A DNA stretch of 64,000 nucleotides from JAGVPT01 sp964642725 (GTDB taxonomy: Bacteria > Bacteroidota > Ignavibacteria > UBA10030 > UBA8401): positions 1-64,000 of the forward strand of contig CAZXQG010000009.1 in assembly GCA_964642725.1 (NCBI GenBank). The letters are read 5' to 3'. The notes under the pieces are model-generated. The model ran no database searches. It was given only the letters and a program-made list of their open reading frames with translations, and was not told where the DNA came from. This document shows positions 17,277-24,463 of this stretch, piece by piece (within the stretch, counting starts at the first letter, position 1; each line of letters begins with the position of its first letter). The translations under genes and the position numbers were made by a program.

Positions 17277-17685
17277 AGAATGTTCTTGATTCTTTTCGAT
17301 ATGTTTGAAAAACGAAATGGTTATTTGTCATCGGAAAGTTAGCGAATTTATTATTTAAAAGGAATAGAAAAGGCTTTGAGAGCGTGCAATAAGTGCCACC
17401 ATTTCTCTCAAAGCCTGAAGAATCTGCCTATAGGATAACTTCCCTTGCAGTAGAAGCCAGTTCTTCCCTGGGAGAGGAACTGGTTGGATTCTTAACAATT
17501 TCCGTGCTTGGACGAGTAACAAGATCAGGGGAAAAAATACTGTCCCCTCACCCGGACATCTCTAATAGAGCTACAACATGGCAATCTGGAGCGATCTTTC
17601 GATTCAAGAATTCCGGAATAGATGTAGTTGTGCTTGCACTTTCGAGACAATGACAATGATAGTTCCTTGGTGCAAAACAAAATGA
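17277..17685. other. Gene-poor region with two hairpins
   Basis: About 410 bp without a gene I can support. Besides the 12-bp hairpin there is a second inverted repeat, CCAGTTC (17457-17463) with GAACTGG (17477-17483). It has no U-run on either side. An open 86-codon plus-strand frame at 17393-17653 has no promoter, ribosome-binding site or recognisable domain. A structured RNA is possible but not shown. Confidence 0.5.
17371..17416 (-). terminator. Hairpin, probable terminator downstream of the repeat-protein gene
   Basis: A perfect 12-bp inverted repeat, AGGCTTTGAGAG (17371-17382) and CTCTCAAAGCCT (17405-17416), with a 22-nt loop. Read on the minus strand it is followed by TTTTC. It would end a transcript coming from the tandem-repeat gene at about 18219. 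Confidence 0.5.
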
Positions 17686-17748
17686 TTATTCGCGAACCAG
17701 CTTTGTAATTTCAATTAATACTTCGTGACCTTTTAAACGAGCCAATGA
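17686..17748 (-). pseudogene. In-frame continuation after the repeat-protein stop
   Basis: Directly after the TAA at 17749-17751 the same frame reads S-L-A-R-L-K-G-H-E-V-L-I-E and on to a second TAA at 17686. S-L-A repeats the first residues of the next repeat unit. This suggests the TAA is a nonsense change in a once longer protein with a 20-residue charged tail. It could also be chance. Confidence 0.4.
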
Positions 17749-18048
17749 TTAAGACGGCCTTGGCGCTGGTTGATATATCGTTCCATCCGCTGCAAAAGAA
17801 CCTGATGGTCTTGGTGCTGGTTGATATATTGTCCCATCAGCTGCAAAAGAACCAGACGGTCTTGGTGCTGGTTGATATATCGTTCCATCCGCTGCAAAAG
17901 AAATCGATGGTCTCGGTGCCGGCTGATATATCGTCCCGTCAGCTGCAAGAGAACCCGATGGTCTTGGCGCTGGTTGATATATCGTTCCATCCGCTGCTAA
18001 AGAAATCGATGGTCTTGGTGCCGGCTGATATATCGTCCCATCAGCTGC
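17749..18048. repeat. 51-bp tandem repeat array inside the secreted protein gene
   Basis: Five full 51-bp units and one partial unit encode the 17-residue repeats. The units are near-identical (TGATATATCGTTCCATC/TCGTCCCATC variants on the plus strand), so copy number may change by slippage or recombination. The array is within a gene and has no spacers, so it is not a CRISPR. Confidence 0.9.
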
Positions 18049-18219
18049 AAGAAAACCCGATGTGCTAGGTTTTGCAACCGTTTCAATGTATTTGTCAATC
18101 TTGAACCCGTCACTAAAGGAAACAGACTCCGCGCGGGAAATTGCGAAATTTGCTGCGACGATTAATGCAACCGTCACGACAACTGCCCGGGCTCTTTTTG
18201 CATTTGTTTTCTCTTGCAT
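17749..18219 (-). CDS. Secreted protein with six tandem 17-residue repeats (unknown function)
   Basis: A 156-residue protein I do not recognise. It has an N-terminal signal or anchor (VVVTVALIVAANFAISRA) and a 27-residue linker. Then come five full copies and one partial copy of AADGTIYQPAPRPS plus a three-residue spacer (ISL, GSL, ISF or GSF). The repeat is rich in Pro with one Tyr and one Arg. The ribosome-binding site is strong (AAGGAG, 7 bases before ATG). The frame stops at TAA (17749-17751), but the repeat pattern S-L-A and a plausible tail continue in frame to 17686. It is divergent from a membrane protein/AAA+ gene set. A structural, adhesive or precursor-peptide role is possible. Confidence 0.7.
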   Translation of the reverse strand: MQEKTNAKRARAVVVTVALIVAANFAISRAESVSFSDGFKIDKYIETVAKPSTSGFLAADGTIYQPAPRPSISLAADGTIYQPAPRPSGSLAADGTIYQPAPRPSISFAADGTIYQPAPRPSGSFAADGTIYQPAPRPSGSFAADGTIYQPAPRPS

Positions 18220-18390
18220 TGTTTTCTCCTTTTTCGTATTGAGATAATGTAATTACAGTGATTTGATATGCTATTGAAAGTGTCGAATCATGGATTGAGC
18301 ATTCTGACAATTCAGAATAGAGTTTGCTTTTTTTGTAGAGGGGTGGTAGTAGGTAGAACACTGCATATTCGTAGAAGTCAGTTTCCATTT

Positions 18391-18406
18391 GGTGATGCAC
18401 ATCACC
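18391..18406. promoter_or_regulatory. Palindromic operator candidate GGTGATG-CA-CATCACC
   Basis: A perfect 7-bp-arm palindrome that contains GTGAT-N4-ATCAC, the spacing of CRP/FNR-family sites. It lies just downstream of the predicted start of the minus-strand promoter for the repeat-protein gene, where a bound protein would repress. It is also about 125 bp upstream of the divergent promoter. Confidence 0.5.
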
Positions 18407-18420
18407 TGCTTATTCGCAAA

Positions 18421-18449
18421 AAAATAGTAAAAATAGAAGGTTTTGTCAA
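18421..18449 (-). promoter_or_regulatory. Promoter candidate for the tandem-repeat protein gene
   Basis: On the minus strand TTGACA (18444-18449), a 17-bp spacer and TATTTT (18421-18426). The predicted start near 18414 leaves an unusually long leader of about 195 nt before the ATG at 18219. Confidence 0.6.
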
Positions 18450-18529
18450 GGAGAAAATAAATTAGTTGAAATCAGGGCAAAAAGGGGACTTTCACAGCCT
18501 TTTTCTCTGATCAGTTCCATACAATCTGC

Positions 18530-18558
18530 TTGACACAAAGCCAAAAAAGAGCTACTTT
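18530..18558 (+). promoter_or_regulatory. Promoter candidate for the membrane protein/AAA+ genes
   Basis: TTGACA (18530-18535), a 17-bp spacer and TACTTT (18553-18558). The ATG at 18566 is only 8 bases after the -10 box, so the mRNA would be leaderless or nearly so. A TTG in the -35 box is in frame with the gene but cannot be its start. Confidence 0.6.
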
Positions 18559-18565
18559 AGCAATA

Positions 18566-19705
18566 ATGAAAAAGGGAAAAAAAATACTACTTGTTTGGGT
18601 TGCAATCACATTGGGGATGGCATTGCTCATATTCAATCACGAAGGGCCGCAGATTGGATACTCGACTTTTTTTGTGAACATCATTGAACTGCTGGTTGGT
18701 ATTATTTGTATATTCCTGGTTGTAGTTGAGCCGAACAGAAAGAACAAATTTCTTTTTCTGAACTTCGCAGTTTTTTTCATGATGGGGATACTATCATTAA
18801 TTTCGAATTTGATCGCTCCGCTCATTGGAAGAATTGATCAATTTTCCCCTTTTGTTCTCGTTCAGTACATCAAAGGGGCGAATTATCTGGCTCTGGCGTT
18901 TGCAGTAGTATATCTCGTCTTTGATTCTCTCTTCCGTGATCTTCGTGTGCGACTGAAATATCTTGCCACAGCGATAATTGTCGTGGGCTTTTTTGCATTC
19001 TACTTCGGAGATATTCTCGCCGATCCTAAATACAGTTACTCTACTCCAGATGTTCAGGATTTTCGTTCTGTTGACAGGGAATTCTCAATTCTTGAGAAGG
19101 CGAATGGAAAAGCACCAACTCCTGAAGATATCGCAGCCCAGATTATATTGCCGGCGTGGCGGGAGAATCAGCCCGTTGGGAAGCTATTTCCGCAGAATAA
19201 TATTTTGCGAATAAAAGAAATACTTCCGTACCTCGACGGTGAGAATTATTTGATTTTGCTTTACAAGCCCATCAATTTGTACATGATCAAAATGAATGTT
19301 GTTGCATGTTTCTTTATCATTTTGTTTTTTGGATACCAATACAGAAAGGATCCCCCTCAGGGTGCCTACGTTGATAAAATCATGTTCCTTCTTATTTTGT
19401 TCTGTTCAATGGAAATTTTTCACGCATGGAGCTATATCCATGCGGTTGAATGGGAGGAATTTATTCAGTTCTTTGTTATTGGCCAATATGTTACTATATT
19501 CATCTTGCTGTTGATTGCAATGTTTTTTGCACTTCGCTTACGGTTTGTTACTTCGGTTGCTGGAGAGTTTTATGAGAATGAATTGGTTCATAGCGCTCAA
19601 CATATTACTCGTTGGCGTGATGGGCTTGATAATATTGTTTTACATTATTTTTTTAACCCGAAAACGATTAAGGGACTACTTTTTTCACAACGAACCAAAG
19701 AGTAA
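18566..19705 (+). CDS. Eight-TM membrane protein with extracytoplasmic loop (unknown)
   Basis: 379 residues from the ATG at 18566. Hydrophobic segments suggest five helices, then a soluble loop of about 80 residues (roughly 153-235, Pro/Asp/Glu-containing), then three more helices and a cytosolic tail. By the positive-inside rule (KKGKK start) the loop faces the periplasm. The tail has a conserved-looking patch (RFVTSVAGEFYENEL, ISRWRD-like HITRWRDGLDNIV, YFFNP). No enzyme motif is seen. It is followed by an overlapping small frame and a degenerate NtrC-like gene, which suggests a sensor-like role. That role is inference. Confidence 0.75.
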   Translation: MKKGKKILLVWVAITLGMALLIFNHEGPQIGYSTFFVNIIELLVGIICIFLVVVEPNRKNKFLFLNFAVFFMMGILSLISNLIAPLIGRIDQFSPFVLVQYIKGANYLALAFAVVYLVFDSLFRDLRVRLKYLATAIIVVGFFAFYFGDILADPKYSYSTPDVQDFRSVDREFSILEKANGKAPTPEDIAAQIILPAWRENQPVGKLFPQNNILRIKEILPYLDGENYLILLYKPINLYMIKMNVVACFFIILFFGYQYRKDPPQGAYVDKIMFLLILFCSMEIFHAWSYIHAVEWEEFIQFFVIGQYVTIFILLLIAMFFALRLRFVTSVAGEFYENELVHSAQHITRWRDGLDNIVLHYFFNPKTIKGLLFSQRTKE

Positions 19706-19772
19706 AGCGAGTGTTCTAATTGTGCGGTTTATGAAATTATTTCGTATACGTCAAGGGGATGGTGAAATATGA
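19578..19772 (+). CDS. Possible overlapping small single-TM protein
   Basis: A 64-residue frame starting MNWFIALNILLVGV (ATG 19578; another in-frame ATG at 19572). It has one hydrophobic helix (about residues 4-25) and then a basic tail (TRKRLRDYF, RFMKLFRIRQ). Its first 128 bp lie in another frame inside the preceding gene. Its TGA overlaps the ATG of the AAA+ gene by 4 bp (ATGA), which is the usual coupling seen in this genome. It fills what would otherwise be a 63-bp gap. No homologue is recognised. Confidence 0.4.
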   Translation: MNWFIALNILLVGVMGLIILFYIIFLTRKRLRDYFFHNEPKSKASVLIVRFMKLFRIRQGDGEI

Positions 19773-20782
19773 AGAACAACAATTTAATTGAACAAACGAT
19801 GTCCGCGCATTACCCGATTATTGGTAAGAGTAAAGCTGTGGAAAATGTTCGAAAGCTTATCGCAAAGCTTGCTCGGACACGAAATGATATTATCATTGTC
19901 GGTGAAGACGGTGTGGGGAAGGGTGCAATTGCAAAAAATATTCATTACCAGAATTTAAACGGCAGCGTTGATCTCCCCTTTGTGTCTGTCAATCTTTCTG
20001 TTATTGATGACAAGGAGATGGAAGCCGTTCTCTTTGGATTTGAAAGAGGCGCTGAACGATTGCCATATACTTCAAAGCGTGGCATTTTTGAAATCGCTAA
20101 TGGCGGCACGGTCCTTATAGAAGAGCTTGAAGAAGCGTCTTTCCGGAATCAGATGAAAATTATGACGCTGTTGAACGAGCGCAAAACTCGCCGAATTGGC
20201 GGGCTGAAGTCTGCTCCGGTTGATATTCGTCTGATCATTACTCTTAAAGATGGACTTAAGAGCCTTTTTGAACGAAGAAAAATTATTCCTGAATTGTATG
20301 AGAAACTCGCTGAGTTCGAAACAATATATGTTTCACCTCTTCGCGAACGAGCAGAAGATATACCATTGCTCGTAAAATATTTTATTGGCGAGATCAGTAA
20401 AGAACTCGGTTTGGGTGATATCGTTATCGATATTAATGCGATTGATGTGCTTGTTCGCCAGACGTGGCGAGAGAACATTCGCGAGTTAAAGGCTGTTGTC
20501 GATAAGTCTGTTCTTTTCTCTCAAGGCGGTCGATTTACGTTACCTCCCGAGCTAGTTGACGAAAAGACAGAAGTTGTGAAAATGATAAATAATATTATTG
20601 CCGGCCAAGAATTTGTTCTTGACCGATCACTGGACACCATCGAGAGGGGGATCATCGAACGGGCATTGGATAGATTTTCACTCAATCAATCAAAAGCAGC
20701 GCAATTTCTCGGGATGACTGAGCAAACGCTTCGGTACAAATTGCGGCGACTTGGAATAGCAAGCTCTCATCAGAGAGTCTGA
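19769..20782 (+). CDS. Degenerate NtrC-like AAA+ protein with Fis-type HTH
   Basis: 337 residues: a sigma-54-interaction-type AAA+ domain (about 15-245) and a C-terminal Fis-like helix-turn-helix (about 295-330, NQSKAAQFLGMTEQTLRYKLRRLG). No receiver domain is present. Walker A is intact (GEDGVGKG, 45-52). The sigma-54-contact loop GAFTGA is replaced by GAERLP (94-99), Walker B reads VLIEEL instead of LFLDEI, and the arginine-finger region reads IIPELYEKL instead of FRxDLYYRL. It is therefore unlikely to activate sigma-54. It may be a DNA-binding repressor or a nucleotide-switched scaffold working with the membrane protein. Confidence 0.85.
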   Translation: MKNNNLIEQTMSAHYPIIGKSKAVENVRKLIAKLARTRNDIIIVGEDGVGKGAIAKNIHYQNLNGSVDLPFVSVNLSVIDDKEMEAVLFGFERGAERLPYTSKRGIFEIANGGTVLIEELEEASFRNQMKIMTLLNERKTRRIGGLKSAPVDIRLIITLKDGLKSLFERRKIIPELYEKLAEFETIYVSPLRERAEDIPLLVKYFIGEISKELGLGDIVIDINAIDVLVRQTWRENIRELKAVVDKSVLFSQGGRFTLPPELVDEKTEVVKMINNIIAGQEFVLDRSLDTIERGIIERALDRFSLNQSKAAQFLGMTEQTLRYKLRRLGIASSHQRV

Positions 20783-20802
20783 ATCACTTAGCGGCTCTAT
20801 AA

Positions 20803-20834
20803 AAAATCCTGTCCGTAGAGGCAGGATTTTTTTT
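20803..20834 (+). terminator. Intrinsic terminator (bidirectional)
   Basis: AATCCTG (20805-20811), a 10-nt loop and CAGGATT (20822-20828), continuing into eight Ts. The matching As on the other side make it usable for the minus strand too. It separates the convergent AAA+ and DUF1207-like genes. Confidence 0.85.
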
Positions 20835-20835
20835 G

Positions 20836-21711
20836 TCAAAAATCGATCAAGAATCCAAAAGCAAAATAGTTGTCCTTCAGATCGAAATATTCCCCGTGAA
20901 TACTATAGCCTGAAAAATAGCTTGAATACAAATTGAGCCCTCTTCCGCTCCAATCACCGATTTTCACGCCTGCTTGAATATTGTGTCTGACCGAAGTTTC
21001 CAAAATTTTCAATATTGTAGCCTGGTATGCGAAGTACGCATTCACCTCTTTCCGTATTTCCCCGTGATACTCCAATCCGGCATCGGCCATAAATCGGGCA
21101 AGGTTCTTAGGGTCAACATGAAAAAGGTAGGTTGCTCCAACGTAAATCCTCGCATTGTCGTTCAGTGACGACGGCTGCAATGCGACAACGCCGTCTAGAA
21201 ACTCACGGCTGTAGACAACCGGAGGTCGTGAATTTTTCCATTCCCCTATGTTGTTATCGTAGTGTCCGTCCACAAAATGTGAGCTGATATGGCTTATGCG
21301 AAGTCGAGACGACACGATTCCCTCGGTAAAAGATTTTTTGTAATTGAAATTAATTCCAAAAAAGTAATCAGAGGCGTCAACCGGGAAATGGAAATTTCTT
21401 TCCCCGAGAAGCAAGGTGTATGTGAAGAAGTCGGACCCGATTGTGAGCAGGGAGCTGTCGCTCGCAAAACGATATTGAATCAGATCGATTGAATTGCCGA
21501 TATCAAGCCGGAGTTTATTTTTTCCGGATTGAGCAAGCATGCCATCGCGCGGTTCATATGTATTTGCAACCAACGGTTTGAAGAGCAATCCATATGGCAC
21601 AAAAGAAAGTTGATTTCCGGATAAGCTGTCTGCGTGCTCTTCCGAGAATGCTGTAGCGGTTGCAAACAATATCGCGATTAACGTTCCATTTAGTACATTG
21701 ATAGTCTTCAT
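20836..21711 (-). CDS. DUF1207-like outer-membrane protein
   Basis: 291 residues with a signal peptide (MKTINVLNGTLIAILFATATAFS). The start is set at the ATG at 21711, which overlaps the upstream stop by 4 bp. The family-type features are FKPLVANTYEPRD near the N-terminus, a RLRISHISSHFVDGHYD motif, YSREFLDGVVAL and NARIYVGATYLFHV, followed by barrel-like strands ending AFGFLIDF. The function of DUF1207 proteins is not established. As the last gene of the glycan operon it may be an outer-membrane component. Confidence 0.7.
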   Translation of the reverse strand: MKTINVLNGTLIAILFATATAFSEEHADSLSGNQLSFVPYGLLFKPLVANTYEPRDGMLAQSGKNKLRLDIGNSIDLIQYRFASDSSLLTIGSDFFTYTLLLGERNFHFPVDASDYFFGINFNYKKSFTEGIVSSRLRISHISSHFVDGHYDNNIGEWKNSRPPVVYSREFLDGVVALQPSSLNDNARIYVGATYLFHVDPKNLARFMADAGLEYHGEIRKEVNAYFAYQATILKILETSVRHNIQAGVKIGDWSGRGLNLYSSYFSGYSIHGEYFDLKDNYFAFGFLIDF

Positions 21712-23333
21712 AAGTGCTGAATCCATATCGGGTTTGTGTAACAGAATCCATTTCCAATATCGCCGTCGGCGACTTTTGTAAAACCTTCCAATCTAACGTA
21801 CGACAGTTTTTGAGAGAGGTACACTTCAAATTCAATCATCATATCAATCCCATAGTGTTCGGGCAATTGCTTTATTATCTTGACCGTTTCACTGTCAGAT
21901 CCAATCCTTCCTGAAATTATTCTCAATTCACAGAATCTTCCAAATTCCTTCGTCGTTGTTCCGTAGATTTGAAGTCGAAGTCGGGCGCCGCGAATCGTGT
22001 CTCCTATCGCCGCGATTTCCCCGTATTCATTTATTGCGGTAAAAACTATCAACGGTCCGTTCGTAATAACCGTATGCCCGTTCTGAAGAGAATCTAATAA
22101 AGATGTTTCTGTCACCGCAGCAGATCGAACGGCCGTCCGCATTTTCCCGAATAATTGTCCGCCATTTTCCCGAATAGTCAAGAATGGAATCCCGATTTGC
22201 TTGAAACGGTTGAAGTTTCCATGTGCATCGTTCCCCGCAGCAATAAAAATTTTCTTCCCGCGAAGCAGGAGTTTGGTCCAGCATTCCAACCCGTCTGAAA
22301 AGGCTTGATTCGTTTCTCCGTTTAACACTTGAAGCCCTGCGAGCCCGTCTTGAGCCATATCATCAAGGCTCCATGTGCCGCGCTTAATGAGCAGCCATTG
22401 GAAAAAAGGAGTCGGTTCCGTTGGATGGCCGGCATAGGCGACAACATTGATTTTCTTGTTTGTAAGGATGTCACTTATCGTATGCTCGGCTGTGGTGTGA
22501 AACCACTGCTCAGCACTATCCCCAGACCCTGCAAAAAATTGTTTTGTTCCCCACAACAGAAGATGAACGTTCCGCCGCGCCCGATTAAAACAAGACACTT
22601 CCTCTCCGCGCAATACCGCAAAATCGGTTTGATGCGAGTTTACTTCATCGATTTGTTTCTGTTGTAATCTCCACTTTGGAATACCGGGATCGTTGATCAA
22701 ATAGTTATCAACTCGATCATCGAGGTCGTATGAATGGTCGGTGACACAAAAAAAAGAAAGCCCCATCGCTTTCGACAATTCAATCGACGCTTCAATCGGA
22801 GAACCAAATTCCACCTGGTCTTCCGTATACGAGGAGTGTGTGTGTGTGTCACCCTGAGCCCATCCTGCAAACGAGGGAATTGAATCGGCTGAGCGGTAAA
22901 CCCGCAAACTTTTTTTTGATGATGTTCTGTAGTTGTCATTTTTGGCTGAACGATGTTCCCCTTCGATGACATAGTGAAAGTTGACATCAACATCAATAAA
23001 ACCAAATACATCTTTTAATCCATTGTTGAACGGAACGGAAACGATTTGCCACCACAATGTTTTTGTTATATGCAAAGGAAGATCGATTGTGTCGGAATAA
23101 ATGCTTTTCCCTTTCTGATGCATTTCAATTTTCACGTGCGTCAATTCCACAGGGTATGTATGGCTGTCTTTGATGAGTAGAAGCACCGGCAACGTTGCAT
23201 CGGGATCAAGGCGATGAGGAATATCTGCAAGAATTTCCGGTTCGTATTTCTTAAGAAAGCTGAAGAAATATTTGAACCGATAATGCGTTTCAGCATATAG
23301 TAACGGGAAAGCAACAATGGGAAAGAGCATCAT
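21708..23333 (-). CDS. PHP-domain metallohydrolase (CehA/McbA-like)
   Basis: 541 residues. An N-terminal beta-rich domain (about 1-155) precedes a PHP-type metallo-phosphoesterase domain. Its metal-binding motifs are GDTHTHSSYTEDQ, FFCVTDHSYD, VVAYAGHPTEPT and IAAGNDAHGNF. The C-terminal region has further beta-strands. CehA/McbA relatives hydrolyse phosphoesters or aryl esters. The substrate here is unknown, but the operon suggests a cell-envelope phosphoester. A signal-like hydrophobic start (MMLFPIVAFPLLYAE) suggests export. Confidence 0.82.
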   Translation of the reverse strand: MMLFPIVAFPLLYAETHYRFKYFFSFLKKYEPEILADIPHRLDPDATLPVLLLIKDSHTYPVELTHVKIEMHQKGKSIYSDTIDLPLHITKTLWWQIVSVPFNNGLKDVFGFIDVDVNFHYVIEGEHRSAKNDNYRTSSKKSLRVYRSADSIPSFAGWAQGDTHTHSSYTEDQVEFGSPIEASIELSKAMGLSFFCVTDHSYDLDDRVDNYLINDPGIPKWRLQQKQIDEVNSHQTDFAVLRGEEVSCFNRARRNVHLLLWGTKQFFAGSGDSAEQWFHTTAEHTISDILTNKKINVVAYAGHPTEPTPFFQWLLIKRGTWSLDDMAQDGLAGLQVLNGETNQAFSDGLECWTKLLLRGKKIFIAAGNDAHGNFNRFKQIGIPFLTIRENGGQLFGKMRTAVRSAAVTETSLLDSLQNGHTVITNGPLIVFTAINEYGEIAAIGDTIRGARLRLQIYGTTTKEFGRFCELRIISGRIGSDSETVKIIKQLPEHYGIDMMIEFEVYLSQKLSYVRLEGFTKVADGDIGNGFCYTNPIWIQHL

Positions 23334-24463
23334 TGTACTGTTGTCGATGGTTTTTCTTGAACGCGTGCTATAAGTTCTTCAAGGTGAACTTTGAGCGTTG
23401 AAATGTCGGATTTCCTCTCCGAGAATCCCGGATATTGTTTCGCTTTTTCCAATGCTTCAACTAAAATAAAATTCTCTTGCTGATGGCTATAAACTGTTCC
23501 CTTCTGTAAAAGGTTCGCGGCAAGATATTCTTGCTCAGTTTGTCCGGGTGTTGGAATAAAGATTGCCCTTTTGCCTAACATCTCAAGATCCATGAGTGTG
23601 CTGTAGCCAGGACGTGAGAGAATAATATCCGACGCAAGCATGGCCCTGTTGAGAGCTTCTGATTCAAGAGAAGAGACGGCCGTAATCGATTCGGAAAACT
23701 TTATGTGCTGATTCTTCTCTGGAATACCTCGAACCACCAATGATTTGTACGGGACCGTTTTTAATTGCTCCATTACAATATTTTCTAACACCGTTCTCTG
23801 CGGTTCGGGTCCTGAAAGGATTACCAAAATATCGTACTCCTTTGCAACGGTAGAATTCCTTTTGAACCGCGTCAGTGGTCCAATGAACGATGCGTTTTTC
23901 GGAAGCGGATAAAAATGAGAAAGCCTGCCGGAGAGATTGTTTTCCCCCGCGTAGTCCGGTATCCAGCATGCCGTATATTTTTGGATAATTGTCTTGTTCA
24001 GAAAATAGACGAAGCGTGAAGCCCACTGGAGCTGACCGGGCATCATAATGCCTATTTGATGCGTCACATAGATGCACGGAATGTTTCTTAAGAACAACCC
24101 AAAACGATTGTCTGAAATAACGGCATCAATGCTCAAATCCTTTGTGAGACCTTTTAACGCCCGATGTTCACGAACAATCCCGGCCATAATCTTCGGAATT
24201 TGGCCAATAATTTTTGATACGATTTGATTTCTCTCTGGATATTCGATGGAGAAACCCGGGAGGCGAATGAAGGTTAACGCCGGGAATTCTTTTCTCAATA
24301 AGTCATACGGCCGTCCATCAGCCGCAATAATTACATCCACGCCGTCCTCAAGCAATTCTCGTATGATTGGTATACATCGAGTGGCATGTCCTAGACCCCA
24401 ATCCAACGGGGCAACCAATATCCTTGCTCTTGGGTTCAATGTTAATACTTTCTCCCTTTCCAT
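23330..24463 (-). CDS. MurG-like glycosyltransferase (GT28 C-terminal fold)
   Basis: A 377-residue GT-B enzyme. The N-terminus ILVAPLDWGLGHATRCIPIIREL has the GHxxR motif of MurG/MGD-like transferases. The C-terminal half ends in LSRPGYSTLMDLEMLGKRAIFIPTPGQTEQEYLA, the GT28 donor-binding loop. It starts within the end of the upstream GT2 gene (22-bp overlap) with a GGAGG ribosome-binding site nine bases before ATG. It overlaps the PHP gene by 4 bp. It may glycosylate a lipid; donor and acceptor are unknown. Confidence 0.83.
   Translation of the reverse strand: MEREKVLTLNPRARILVAPLDWGLGHATRCIPIIRELLEDGVDVIIAADGRPYDLLRKEFPALTFIRLPGFSIEYPERNQIVSKIIGQIPKIMAGIVREHRALKGLTKDLSIDAVISDNRFGLFLRNIPCIYVTHQIGIMMPGQLQWASRFVYFLNKTIIQKYTACWIPDYAGENNLSGRLSHFYPLPKNASFIGPLTRFKRNSTVAKEYDILVILSGPEPQRTVLENIVMEQLKTVPYKSLVVRGIPEKNQHIKFSESITAVSSLESEALNRAMLASDIILSRPGYSTLMDLEMLGKRAIFIPTPGQTEQEYLAANLLQKGTVYSHQQENFILVEALEKAKQYPGFSERKSDISTLKVHLEELIARVQEKPSTTVQ

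Larger units (their letters stand above)
18220..18565. other. Divergent regulatory region between repeat-protein and membrane-protein genes
   Basis: 346 bp, AT-rich, with no gene. It holds two divergent promoters, a CRP/FNR-like palindrome and the long leader of the repeat-protein gene. That leader contains a short hairpin (ATTCTGA/TCAGAAT). Confidence 0.6.

Noticed and set aside
17393..17653. 86-codon plus-strand frame in the gene-poor region
   Set aside because: No ribosome-binding site, promoter or recognisable protein feature, and it runs through a hairpin.
17749..18060. CRISPR-like direct repeats
   Set aside because: The units are contiguous, in frame and coding, without spacers.
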